Assembly: GCF_017875955.1 (NCBI RefSeq)
Contig: NZ_JAGINK010000001.1
Coordinates: 4,742,501 to 4,806,500, forward strand
Direction of reading: 5' to 3'
Length of the DNA: 64,000 nucleotides
Source: Pseudomonas sp. BP8
Lineage (GTDB): Bacteria > Pseudomonadota > Gammaproteobacteria > Pseudomonadales > Pseudomonadaceae
The position numbers and the translations under genes are program-made. Numbering within the stretch: position 1 is the first letter of the stretch; each line of letters starts with the position of its first letter. Shown in pieces: positions 48,901 through 56,470 of this stretch. The notes beneath the pieces were generated by a model. The model made no database searches. It had not been told where the DNA came from and was given only the letters and a program-made list of their open reading frames with translations.

Positions 48901-50803
48901 GGGTGTCGTTGAGCTGCTGGATGTCCAGGCTCAGGCCTTCGCTGTAGGTAAAGGCGAAGTCGTGGATCCAGAACTCGCGGCCATTGGCATGACGCAGGCG
49001 GTAAGGGAACTCGCCCAGTACGCGCAGGCCGAGGTTTTCCAAAATCGGCAGTACGTCCGACAGCGCCAGCGGCGTATCGGCATGGTACAGCTTGCAATGC
49101 AGCTGGCGCTCGCCGAGCTGGGTCAGCGGCTGGTAGAAGCTCATCGCCAGCGGCTTGCTCTCGCTCAGCGCCAGTACATGCTGCATGTCGACCACGGCCG
49201 AGTGCGCAGCAAAGCGCTCGCGGTAGCCGGCCGGGAAGCCCTTGGGGAAGTCGGCGAGGATATTGGTGCCTTGCGCCTCGCCAAAGTTTTCCACGACCAG
49301 GGTCGAGTAATCATCGTGCCACGAGCGGCAGGCCTGGATGACTTCGTTTTCCAGCTGCTGTGGGTCGATGTCGATGCGGTTTTTCGGATCGACGCGCAGA
49401 ATCAGCTGCACGCGTGCCAGCACCGACTCGGAGAAGAACGTCCAGAACTCGCAGTCACTGGCCTTCAGGCGCTCCATCAGTACCTGCTGGATCTTCTGCC
49501 GGACTTCAGTGGAGTAGATCTCACGCGGAACGTAGGCCAGGCAGTAGCAGAAGCGGCCGTACGGGTCCTTGCGCAGGAACACGCGGATCTTGTTGCGTTC
49601 CTGGATCTGCACGATCGACATGACAGTGCTGAACAACTCGTCGATCGAGGTCTGGAACAGGTCGTCGCGCGGCAGCACTTCGAGCACCTGCGCCAGCTCC
49701 TTGCCCAGGTGCGCCTTGGCGTCAAAGCCCGAGCGACGCTCGACTTCGGCGACCTTGACGCGGATATAGGGGATGGCATGCACGCTCTCGCCGTACACCG
49801 ACGAGGTGTACAGGCCCATGAAGCGGCACTCCTTGATCACCTTGCCATCAGCGTCCAGCTGGCGGATCGACACATAGTCCGGGTACGCCGGGCGGTGCAC
49901 GCGGCTAGGCAGCGCAGCCTTGGCAAAGGACAGCAGCAGGGGTTCGTTGAGGTAGGCAACCGCGTAGTCTTCGATGCGCAGCTCTTCAGGCGTCAGGCCG
50001 ACCCGCAGGCGCCGCGGCAGGCCGAGGAACGACTGCTCGTCGTAGTCCATGCGCCCACCCTCGGCACCGCCCTCGACGGTGAATTCTTCATAGCCGAGGA
50101 AGGTGAAGTGGTTGTCCAGCAGCCACTCAAGGAAGGCCGTCACCTCGGCTTTTTCATGCTGGGCCTGCGGGTACGGGCTCTGCTCGACCAGGGCGGCGAC
50201 TTCGCGCAGTTTGGCTTTCATCGGTTCGAAATCGGCCACGGCAACGCGCACTTCGGCCAGAACCTGCTCGATTTCACGCGAAAGCACGGTGAGCTCGGCG
50301 GCATTCGCGCAGCGGTCGATCTCCAGGTACATCAGCGATTCATGCTGTACGCCATCGCCCTGAGTGCCCTTGGGCAGCAACTCGAGCAGCTCGCCCTTGG
50401 CGCCACGGCGTACGCTGAGCACGGTGGTCTGCAGGGTGTGGATGCTGTAGCCACGGCGATTGAGCTCGGTGCGCACCGAGTCGACCAGGAACGGCAGGTC
50501 ATGGTGCAGGACTTCGACCACGGTGTGGGTCGACTGCCAGCCATTGCGCTCATAATCGGGGTTGTACACCCGCACTTGCGGGGTTTGCGGGTCGAAGCGC
50601 TCGACGATGCGCCAGGCAGAAAGGGTGCAGCCAACCAGGTCAGAAAGCCTGCGCTGGGTGAGTTCGTCCAGAGAGATGATGCCAAAGAACTGTTCGGCAA
50701 ACAGTGCCACTTGTGGCAGTGACTGTTCGCTGATGTGCTGCGCCAGGGCCGCTTGCAGTTGATGCTGGAAGTCGGCTTTGCTGGCTGCGGTGAAGAACGC
50801 CAT
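45938..50803 (-). CDS. gdhB: NAD-dependent glutamate dehydrogenase, 180-kDa class
   Basis: The 1621-residue protein is the large catabolic GDH that deaminates glutamate to 2-oxoglutarate. A long N-terminal regulatory region with ACT-like folds (about 1-700) precedes the catalytic core, recognisable by FGNVARGGLRWSDREEDFRTE, VPVGAKGGFLPRR, VVAADKGTATFSDIAN and GVGDMAGDVFGNG, then a long helical C-terminal region. The ATG at 50803 follows GGAG and gives the family N-terminus MAFFTAASKADFQHQLQ; earlier in-frame codons are unsupported. In P. aeruginosa GdhB is induced by arginine and stimulated allosterically by it. Confidence 0.96.
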   Translation of the reverse strand: MAFFTAASKADFQHQLQAALAQHISEQSLPQVALFAEQFFGIISLDELTQRRLSDLVGCTLSAWRIVERFDPQTPQVRVYNPDYERNGWQSTHTVVEVLHHDLPFLVDSVRTELNRRGYSIHTLQTTVLSVRRGAKGELLELLPKGTQGDGVQHESLMYLEIDRCANAAELTVLSREIEQVLAEVRVAVADFEPMKAKLREVAALVEQSPYPQAQHEKAEVTAFLEWLLDNHFTFLGYEEFTVEGGAEGGRMDYDEQSFLGLPRRLRVGLTPEELRIEDYAVAYLNEPLLLSFAKAALPSRVHRPAYPDYVSIRQLDADGKVIKECRFMGLYTSSVYGESVHAIPYIRVKVAEVERRSGFDAKAHLGKELAQVLEVLPRDDLFQTSIDELFSTVMSIVQIQERNKIRVFLRKDPYGRFCYCLAYVPREIYSTEVRQKIQQVLMERLKASDCEFWTFFSESVLARVQLILRVDPKNRIDIDPQQLENEVIQACRSWHDDYSTLVVENFGEAQGTNILADFPKGFPAGYRERFAAHSAVVDMQHVLALSESKPLAMSFYQPLTQLGERQLHCKLYHADTPLALSDVLPILENLGLRVLGEFPYRLRHANGREFWIHDFAFTYSEGLSLDIQQLNDTLQDAFIHIVQGDAESDAFNRLVLTAGLPWRDVALLRAYARYMKQVRLGFDLGYIASTLNNHTDIARELTRLFKTRFYLARKLSAEDLDDKQLRLEQAINSALDDVQVLNEDRILRRYLDLIKATLRTNFYQPDSNGQSKSYFSFKFNPKLIPELPKPVPKFEIFVYSPRVEGVHLRFGNVARGGLRWSDREEDFRTEVLGLVKAQQVKNSVIVPVGAKGGFLPRRLPLGGGRDEIAAEGIACYRIFISGLLDITDNLKDGGVVPPANVVRHDDDDPYLVVAADKGTATFSDIANGIAIDYGFWLGDAFASGGSAGYDHKKMGITARGAWVGVQRHFRERGINVQEDPVTVIGVGDMAGDVFGNGLLMSDKLQLVAAFNHLHIFIDPNPEPASSFAERQRLFDLPRSAWTDYDSSLISEGGGIFPRSAKSISISPQMKQRFAIEADRLTPTELLHALLQAPVDLLWNGGIGTYVKASSESHADVGDKANDALRVNGNQLRCKVVGEGGNLGMTQLGRVEFGLNGGATNTDFIDNAGGVDCSDHEVNIKILLNEVVQGGDMTEKQRNQLLGSMTDEVATLVLGNNYKQTQALSLAARRARERIAEYKRLMADLEARGKLDRPIEFLPSEEQLAERLAAGQGLTRAELSVLISYSKIDLKEQLLKSQVPDDDYLTRDMETAFPPSLLSQFSEAMRRHRLKREIVSTQIANDLVNNMGITFVQRLKESTGMSPANVAGAYVIVRDIFHLPHWFRQIEALDYQVPAEIQLTLMDELMRLGRRATRWFLRSRRNEQDAGRDVAHFGPKIAQLGLKLDELLEGPTRERWQVRYQSFVEAGVPELLARMVAGTTHLYTLLPIIEASDVTGHDPAQVAKAFFAVGSALDLTWYLQEISNLPVENNWQALAREAFRDDIDLQQRAITISVLQMADAPQDMDARVALWAEQHRVMVERWRAMLDDLRNATGTDYAMYAVANRELVDLAMSGQSAVVSS

Positions 50804-51132
50804 CTGTGGTACTCCGCTTGGGCTTTGTTTTGTAGTGAAGCGTCGTGCGCGTTCGCTTTGCTCTGGATCAACCATAGTCAACCCGCGGCAAAGCAGGACG
50901 ATGAAACCAGGCGTTGAGCGTGACCGGCACACTCATCCATTGGGTACCTGCAAAAGCGACTGCCCGTGGCTGTGCCTTTACGGGAACCCATCGACTGGGC
51001 AGCTTAACGACTGAGCGGTCATCCCGGCTTGCAGCGCTGCGACATATTCGGTCAATGCCCGGTAACATTCCGTTTATGGATCACCGCAAGACTGGCAGAA
51101 TTCCATTTCACTTCTTTTCATCCGAGCCGCTC

Positions 51133-51486
51133 ATGCAACTGAAAACCGCCCTGCTCTTCGCCACCCCTTGCGATGACGAGGAAGACAACATGGCGACCCT
51201 GTGCTGCCACAGCGACCAGGGTCAGATGTTCCTGCTCACCCGTTATCCGGACGAAGACACGGTCGACCTGACCCTGGACGATGAGCCCTCGACGCTGGAC
51301 GGGTTGAAGATCACGCTCAGTGCCAGCCGCCTGCTGCTCGAAGTGGCGGCGGGGGATACCGATGCACTGAAGGGTGACGAGACACTGGAAGTCGTCTTCA
51401 CCACCCAGGGCAGTGACCTGGCCGAGATCGAAGAAACGCTGCGGATTATCCTTGATGGTACCGGGACGTATGTCAGCGAGCTCTGA
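51133..51486 (+). CDS. Small acidic protein of unknown function next to gdhB
   Basis: The 117-residue soluble protein begins MQLKTALLFATPCDDEEDNM and is rich in Asp and Glu (LLTRYPDEDTVDLTLDDEPS), with an alternating hydrophobic pattern that suggests beta strands. There is no signal peptide. The start is uncertain: no strong ribosome site precedes 51133, and an in-frame ATG at 51076 is possible. A hypothetical gene also lies between gdhB and moxR in P. aeruginosa (PA3069), so this may be its counterpart. I do not recognise the family. Confidence 0.7.
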   Translation: MQLKTALLFATPCDDEEDNMATLCCHSDQGQMFLLTRYPDEDTVDLTLDDEPSTLDGLKITLSASRLLLEVAAGDTDALKGDETLEVVFTTQGSDLAEIEETLRIILDGTGTYVSEL

Positions 51487-51528
51487 TTAGTGGTGTGGCA
51501 GTGACGGCCCTGACGTCACTGCCACGCC

Positions 51529-52770
51529 TCAACAATTGCCGTGCAGCACGCGCCCCGCTTGACCAGGGCGGTTGATGAACAGCACATCCAGCTCGCTGCT
51601 CCGTAGCCCGCCGGCCGGATTCCAGTGCGCCGACGCATGCACGTAGCGCGACTGCAGCAAGGCCTGTTCCGCCTCCGTCAGGCCAAGCGCTGCGTTACGG
51701 CCCGTGGCAAAGTCATGCAGCTTGCGACTGATGTCGTCCAGTTCCTGCGGCAGGCTGCGCAGGTCTACCGGCGCAAATGGCACCCCGCCGCGCACGGCCA
51801 GCTCACGCATGATGCTCAGGTAGATCCGCGACAAGTCGCCGAGCACCTCCCGCTCGCGGTACCAGGCGGCAAACACCCTTTTCTCACGCTCCGCCGGCTT
51901 CGCGCCAGTGCCGATGAGCGGCGCCTCCCAGGTGATGACCTGCGCAGAGTTGTTGTCGGGCTGGGCTGATAGCGCCTTGTAGGCAGCACTCTGCTCCAGG
52001 GCACGGCCCTGCGGCTCGCGGCTCGATCTTGGCTTGCACAACATGACCTTCTCCTGAACACGCGGCGGATAACCGCCGCCGATGTCGGAATGAGCGCCCG
52101 GCAGGACGATATCCTGATCGGTTCGGACCAAAGGGAAGTTGTGCCGCCGCTCATCGCCGGCCACCAATTGCACGACCTGCGCGGCCATGTTCGACGCCAG
52201 GGCGAGCTTGAGCCCCGAATAGCGAGCATTGGCTGGGCTGAAATTGCCCTCCAACGGGGCCACAATGGCCGCTACGGTATCGAACAGGCCGATGAAGTTC
52301 AGCCTGCCCTGGCCTTCGCTGCAGAGCGCATTGGCCAGGTGCCTGGCCGCCGCTGCGCCACGGCTGAAGCCGAACAGGTCAAATTCCAGGGTGAGCATGC
52401 TGGCCTCTGGATTGACCTCGCGCCAACTGTGCAAGTGCTCGGCGATGGCCTGCTGCGCCTGTGCTGCGCGCGCCGCGACGCCAGTGGCGCCACGCCCGGT
52501 CATCTGCTCATAGGTCGCGTCTGATTCGCCTTCGGCAGTACCGATACCTGCCACGTACAGCTTGATGAAGGTGCGTGCCGAGCCGTCTGGCAATTCAGCC
52601 GGCCCTTGGGGATAGAGGTCGTGCAACAGGGCAATATTGCTCGGCGCGTTGGCGTAGCTGCCACTCGCCGATGGTCCCGCATGAGCGCTGTTGTGGCGAT
52701 TGTTGCCGGTACCGTCGAAGAACACGCCGATTCGCAGGATTGGCAGGGTTGCGGAGGATGTATCTTTCAT
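51529..52770 (-). CDS. DUF2235 alpha/beta-hydrolase, Tle1-like (possible T6SS phospholipase effector)
   Basis: The 413-residue protein has the DUF2235/T6SS-Tle1 catalytic features: RIGVFFDGTGNNRHN near the N-terminus, the nucleophile motif FGFSRGAAAAR (GxSxG), FIGLFDTVAAIVAP, and the acidic segment PGAHSDIGGGYPP. There is no signal peptide, as expected for T6SS cargo. The ATG at 52770 follows AAGGTGA; a GTG three codons upstream is less likely. No vgrG, PAAR, adaptor or obvious immunity gene is adjacent, so delivery through T6SS is inferred only from the family. It could also be a housekeeping esterase. Confidence 0.8.
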   Translation of the reverse strand: MKDTSSATLPILRIGVFFDGTGNNRHNSAHAGPSASGSYANAPSNIALLHDLYPQGPAELPDGSARTFIKLYVAGIGTAEGESDATYEQMTGRGATGVAARAAQAQQAIAEHLHSWREVNPEASMLTLEFDLFGFSRGAAAARHLANALCSEGQGRLNFIGLFDTVAAIVAPLEGNFSPANARYSGLKLALASNMAAQVVQLVAGDERRHNFPLVRTDQDIVLPGAHSDIGGGYPPRVQEKVMLCKPRSSREPQGRALEQSAAYKALSAQPDNNSAQVITWEAPLIGTGAKPAEREKRVFAAWYREREVLGDLSRIYLSIMRELAVRGGVPFAPVDLRSLPQELDDISRKLHDFATGRNAALGLTEAEQALLQSRYVHASAHWNPAGGLRSSELDVLFINRPGQAGRVLHGNC

Positions 52771-52897
52771 CTGGCTCACCTTGGAGGTCGAAAGTCGACC
52801 ATGTAAAGGCAGCGAGCGCCGAGACGAATATCAGGGGTTTTTCAGTTGTTTGCCGGAAATTGCTACAGACCTCGGCGAAGCACACCGGATAAATTTG

Positions 52898-52919
52898 CAT
52901 GCCGCCATTAGTCGGCATG
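52898..52919. promoter_or_regulatory. Inverted repeat upstream of moxR
   Basis: CATGCCG (52898-52904) and CGGCATG (52913-52919) form a symmetrical dyad with an eight-base spacer, 83 bases before the moxR start in the divergent DUF2235/moxR region. It could be an operator; no binding protein can be named. Confidence 0.3.
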
Positions 52920-53001
52920 GGGCCGGATGGATTAAAGTATCAGCCCTTGCCCGGGCGACACGCTTGCAGCGCTCCCGGCCCCTTTCCAGGAACCGCCACT
53001 G

Positions 53002-53961
53002 ATGGAACACCGTGAAGCGCTGATCGCGCTGCGCACCTTTCTTTCCACCCAGATCCTGGGCCAGGAAAAGCTGGTCGAACGCCTGCTGATCGTTCTCCTC
53101 GCCGATGGCCACATGCTGGTCGAAGGCGCGCCGGGGCTGGCCAAGACCAAGGCCATCAAGGAACTGGCGGAAGGCGTCGAAGCGCAATTTCATCGCATCC
53201 AGTTCACCCCTGACCTGCTCCCGGCCGACATCACCGGGACCGAGATCTATCGCCCGGAGACCGGCAGCTTCGTCTTCCAGCAAGGGCCGATCTTCCACAA
53301 TCTGGTCCTGGCCGACGAAATCAACCGCGCACCCGCCAAGGTGCAGTCGGCACTGCTCGAGGCCATGGCCGAGCGCCAGGTCAGCGTGGGGCGCAGCACC
53401 TACGACCTGTCGCCGCTGTTTCTGGTCATGGCGACGCAGAACCCGATCGAGCAGGAAGGCACCTACCCGCTGCCCGAAGCGCAGCTCGACCGCTTCCTGA
53501 TGCACGTCAAGATCGGCTTCCCGGATGCCGCCGTCGAGCGACGGATCCTTCAGCAGGCGCGCGGCGAAGCGCTCAACGGTGAGACCAAACCTGAGCGGCG
53601 GGTCAGCCAGCAGGCGATTTTCGCCGCCCGCAAAGAAATCCTCGGCCTGTACATGGCCGACGCGGTGGAGGAATACCTGGTGCAACTGGTCATGGCGACG
53701 CGCACCCCGGCCAAGTTCGACAGTGAGCTGGCCGACTGGATTGCCTACGGCGCCAGCCCGCGCGGCTCGATCGCCCTCGACCGCTGCGCACGCGCCCATG
53801 CCTGGCTGGCCGGACGCGACTTCGTCAGCCCCGAGGATATCCAGGCGGTGCTGTTCGACGTGCTGCGCCACCGGGTAATCCTGTCGTTCGAGGCTGAAGC
53901 CGCCGGGGTCGACCAGGACCGCGTGGTCCAGCGCATCCTCGACGTCGTCGCAGTCGCCTGA
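53002..53961 (+). CDS. MoxR-family AAA+ ATPase
   Basis: The 319-residue protein has the MoxR ATPase core: Walker A EGAPGLAKTK, the LPADITG segment, Walker B LVLADEINRAPAK, sensor-type ATQNPIEQEGTYPLPEAQLDRF and an arginine-finger region. MoxR proteins act with VWA-domain partners as chaperone-like complexes for maturing or activating proteins. It is the first of six tightly packed genes (moxR, DUF58, DUF4381, two VWA proteins, BatD). Confidence 0.93.
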   Translation: MEHREALIALRTFLSTQILGQEKLVERLLIVLLADGHMLVEGAPGLAKTKAIKELAEGVEAQFHRIQFTPDLLPADITGTEIYRPETGSFVFQQGPIFHNLVLADEINRAPAKVQSALLEAMAERQVSVGRSTYDLSPLFLVMATQNPIEQEGTYPLPEAQLDRFLMHVKIGFPDAAVERRILQQARGEALNGETKPERRVSQQAIFAARKEILGLYMADAVEEYLVQLVMATRTPAKFDSELADWIAYGASPRGSIALDRCARAHAWLAGRDFVSPEDIQAVLFDVLRHRVILSFEAEAAGVDQDRVVQRILDVVAVA

Positions 53962-53965
53962 GCCC

Positions 53966-54910
53966 ATGCCCACTGCCTCGTTGGCCGAGCCCGGCATCCG
54001 CACCAGCCTGAGCGAGCTGATCGACATGCGCCACCGCGTGCGCGAGATCCAGCTGTTTGCACGGCCCGGCCAGCGCAGCCCGCTGGTCGGCCTGCATCAC
54101 TCGAAACTGCGTGGCCGCGGGGTCGATTTCGACCAGGTGCGGGTCTATCAGGCCGGCGATGATGTGCGCAACATCGACTGGCGGGTGACCGCGCGGACCC
54201 AGGAGCCGCATACCAAGCTGTTCCATGAAGAACGCGAACGGCCGATTTTCATCATGGTCGAGCAGAGCCAGCGGCTGTTCTTCAGCTCCGGGCTGATGTT
54301 CAAGTCGGTACTGGCAGCGCAAGCCGCCGCCCTGTTCGGCTGGGCGGCGCTGGGCCATAACGACCGTATCGGCGGCCTGGTGTTTGGCGACAACGAACAC
54401 CACGAGGTCAAGCCGCGGCGCAGCAAGCAGAGCCTGCTGCAATTGCTCAACCGCCTGGCCAAGATCAACCAGTCGCTGCACACCGAAGCCGTGCCGCAGA
54501 CCGACAGCCTGGCCCTGGCCCTGCGCCGGGCCCGTGAGGTGCTGCGCCCGGGTAGCCTGGCGATCGTCATCTGTGACGAGCGCGCCCTCAGCGAGGGCGT
54601 CGAACAGCACCTGTCGATGCTCTCGCGCCATTGCGACGTGCTGTTGATGCCGGTCTCCGACCCACTCGACCATGCCCTGCCCGCCGCCGGCCTGTTGCGT
54701 TTCGCCCAGCGCGGCGCGCAGCTGGAACTCGACACGCTGGACGCCAACCTGCGCCAGGCCTACCGGCAAAAAGCCGAAGCGCGCATCGAACGCTGGGAGT
54801 TGCTTGCGCAAAAACTGCGCGTGGTGCTGATGCCACTGAGTACCCAGAGCGAGATGGTCGAGCAACTGCGCGAGTACCTCAATGCCCAGCGGCCGGGGCA
54901 CGCCAAATGA
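53966..54910 (+). CDS. DUF58 (VWA-like) protein of the MoxR operon
   Basis: The 314-residue protein has the DUF58 signature around GRGVDFDQVRVYQAGDDVRN-IDWRVTART and a VWA-like fold in the second half (RPIFIMVEQSQRLFFSSG). It is cytoplasmic, with no signal peptide, and starts four bases after moxR. DUF58 proteins nearly always accompany MoxR and probably receive its action. Confidence 0.9.
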   Translation: MPTASLAEPGIRTSLSELIDMRHRVREIQLFARPGQRSPLVGLHHSKLRGRGVDFDQVRVYQAGDDVRNIDWRVTARTQEPHTKLFHEERERPIFIMVEQSQRLFFSSGLMFKSVLAAQAAALFGWAALGHNDRIGGLVFGDNEHHEVKPRRSKQSLLQLLNRLAKINQSLHTEAVPQTDSLALALRRAREVLRPGSLAIVICDERALSEGVEQHLSMLSRHCDVLLMPVSDPLDHALPAAGLLRFAQRGAQLELDTLDANLRQAYRQKAEARIERWELLAQKLRVVLMPLSTQSEMVEQLREYLNAQRPGHAK

Positions 54911-55401
54911 ACCCGCTGGACTCGCTACAGCCCTTGCTCGCTCCCGCGCCAATCGCTTGGTGGCCACCCGCGCCCGGCTGGTGGGTAGTGCTCGGACTGA
55001 TGCCGGTGCTCGGCTGGGGCCTGTGGCGGCTGCGCCGCTGGCGCCCGGGCAAGCAGCGCATCGTGCGCGCCGAGCAGCCGCTCGATCCGGTCCGCCAGGA
55101 AGCCCTGGCCGAGCTCGCACGCCTGCCGCGCCCCTATGACGGGGCGCCGGCCGGGGCCTGGCTGCAGCAGATCAACGCCTTGCTCAAACGCCTGTGCCGC
55201 AACCATTACCCGGGCGCCAACAGCCATACCCTCAGTGGTCGCCAGTGGCTGGCATTTCTCGACAACCGTTGCCCGGCCGCCGGCCTGACGCGCTGGATGG
55301 TGCTGGTCGAAGGCACTTACAAACCCGAGTGCAAGCTCGACGACAAAGCGATCGCCGGGCTCAGCCAGGCGGTCGAAACCTGGATCCGCAAGCATGTTTG
55401 A
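54907..55401 (+). CDS. DUF4381 membrane protein of the MoxR operon
   Basis: The 164-residue protein overlaps the DUF58 gene as ATGA. It has a Trp/Pro-rich N-terminus and a single membrane helix (about residues 18-42; WWVVLGLMPVLGWGLWRL), then a soluble helical domain (LKRLCRNHYPGANSHTLSG). Position and pattern fit the DUF4381 family typical of this operon. Its start and end overlaps imply coupled translation. Confidence 0.87.
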   Translation: MNPLDSLQPLLAPAPIAWWPPAPGWWVVLGLMPVLGWGLWRLRRWRPGKQRIVRAEQPLDPVRQEALAELARLPRPYDGAPAGAWLQQINALLKRLCRNHYPGANSHTLSGRQWLAFLDNRCPAAGLTRWMVLVEGTYKPECKLDDKAIAGLSQAVETWIRKHV

Positions 55402-56470
55402 GCTGGCCTGGCCGTGGATCTTCGCGCTGTTGCCGCTGCCGTGGCTGGCACGCCTGGTACTGCCTGCCGCAGACAGCGGCGAGCCGGTGCTCAAGGTCGG
55501 CTTTCTCGACGAACTGGAAGGCCTGGCCGGGCGGCGCGCCCGCCTCAACCTGCCGACCTGGCGCCAGCAGGCCCCCTACGTGCTGATCTGGCTGTTGTTG
55601 CTCATTGGCGCCGCCCGCCCGCAATGGCTGGGTGATCCGGTGCCGGACGAAGCCAGCGGGCGAGACCTGCTGGTGGCAGTCGACGTGTCCGGCTCGATGG
55701 ACTTCCCCGACATGCAGTGGAAGGATGACGAGATCAGCCGGCTGGACCTGGTCAAGGCGCTCATGGGCGATTTTCTACAGGACCGCGAAGGCGACCGGGT
55801 CGGGCTGATCCTGTTTGGCAGCGAAGCCTACCTGCAGGCACCACTGACCTTCGACCGACGGACCGTGCGCACCTTCCTCGACGAGGCGCAGATCGGCATC
55901 GCCGGCAAGAATACCGCCATCGGCGACGCCATTGGCCTGGCGGTGAAACGCCTGCGCCAGCGCCCGTCGCAGAGCCGCGTACTGGTGCTGATTACCGACG
56001 GCGCCAACAATGGTGGGCAGATCCACCCGCTGACTGCAGCCCGCCTGGCCGCCCAGGAGGGCGTGCGCATCTACACCATCGGCATCGGCGCCAACCCCGA
56101 GGCCAGCGGCACGCCCGGCCTGCTTGGGCTGAACCCGAGCCTGGACCTCGACGAAGCCTCCCTGCGCGAAATCGCCGACCTGACCCGTGGCGCCTACTTC
56201 CGCGCCCACGATGGTGCCGAGCTCGGCGCGATCGGCGATACCCTCGACCAGCTCGAACCGGTGGCTCAGCAACCGACCCAGGCCCGCACGGCCAAGGAGC
56301 TGTATGCATGGCCGCTGGCCCTGGCACTGCTGCTCAGTGTGTTGCTGGTGATCAGCACGCAGTGGCCAGACAACCTGTTGCAGCGCGTGCTGCGCCGGCC
56401 AGGCTTCCTCCAGCCGCACCCGGAATGGCGCCAGCGTCTGAAGCGCCTGCGCCTGAGGAAACGGCGATGA
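55394..56470 (+). CDS. VWA-domain membrane protein, BatA-type
   Basis: The 358-residue protein has an N-terminal membrane helix pair (about 1-25 and 55-75), a periplasmic-side or cytoplasmic-side VWA domain with an intact MIDAS (DVSGSM in LLVAVDVSGSMDFPD, with ITDGANNGG), and a C-terminal helix (about 300-322). It overlaps the previous gene by 8 bp and the next by 4 bp. BatA-type proteins form membrane complexes with BatB and MoxR-family ATPases. Confidence 0.9.
   Translation: MFELAWPWIFALLPLPWLARLVLPAADSGEPVLKVGFLDELEGLAGRRARLNLPTWRQQAPYVLIWLLLLIGAARPQWLGDPVPDEASGRDLLVAVDVSGSMDFPDMQWKDDEISRLDLVKALMGDFLQDREGDRVGLILFGSEAYLQAPLTFDRRTVRTFLDEAQIGIAGKNTAIGDAIGLAVKRLRQRPSQSRVLVLITDGANNGGQIHPLTAARLAAQEGVRIYTIGIGANPEASGTPGLLGLNPSLDLDEASLREIADLTRGAYFRAHDGAELGAIGDTLDQLEPVAQQPTQARTAKELYAWPLALALLLSVLLVISTQWPDNLLQRVLRRPGFLQPHPEWRQRLKRLRLRKRR

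Noticed and set aside
46079..50722. A 1547-codon open frame on the plus strand
   Set aside because: It lies wholly antisense to gdhB and follows the GC-rich third-position pattern of that gene. The translation is Gln/His/Val-rich low complexity with no recognisable domain.
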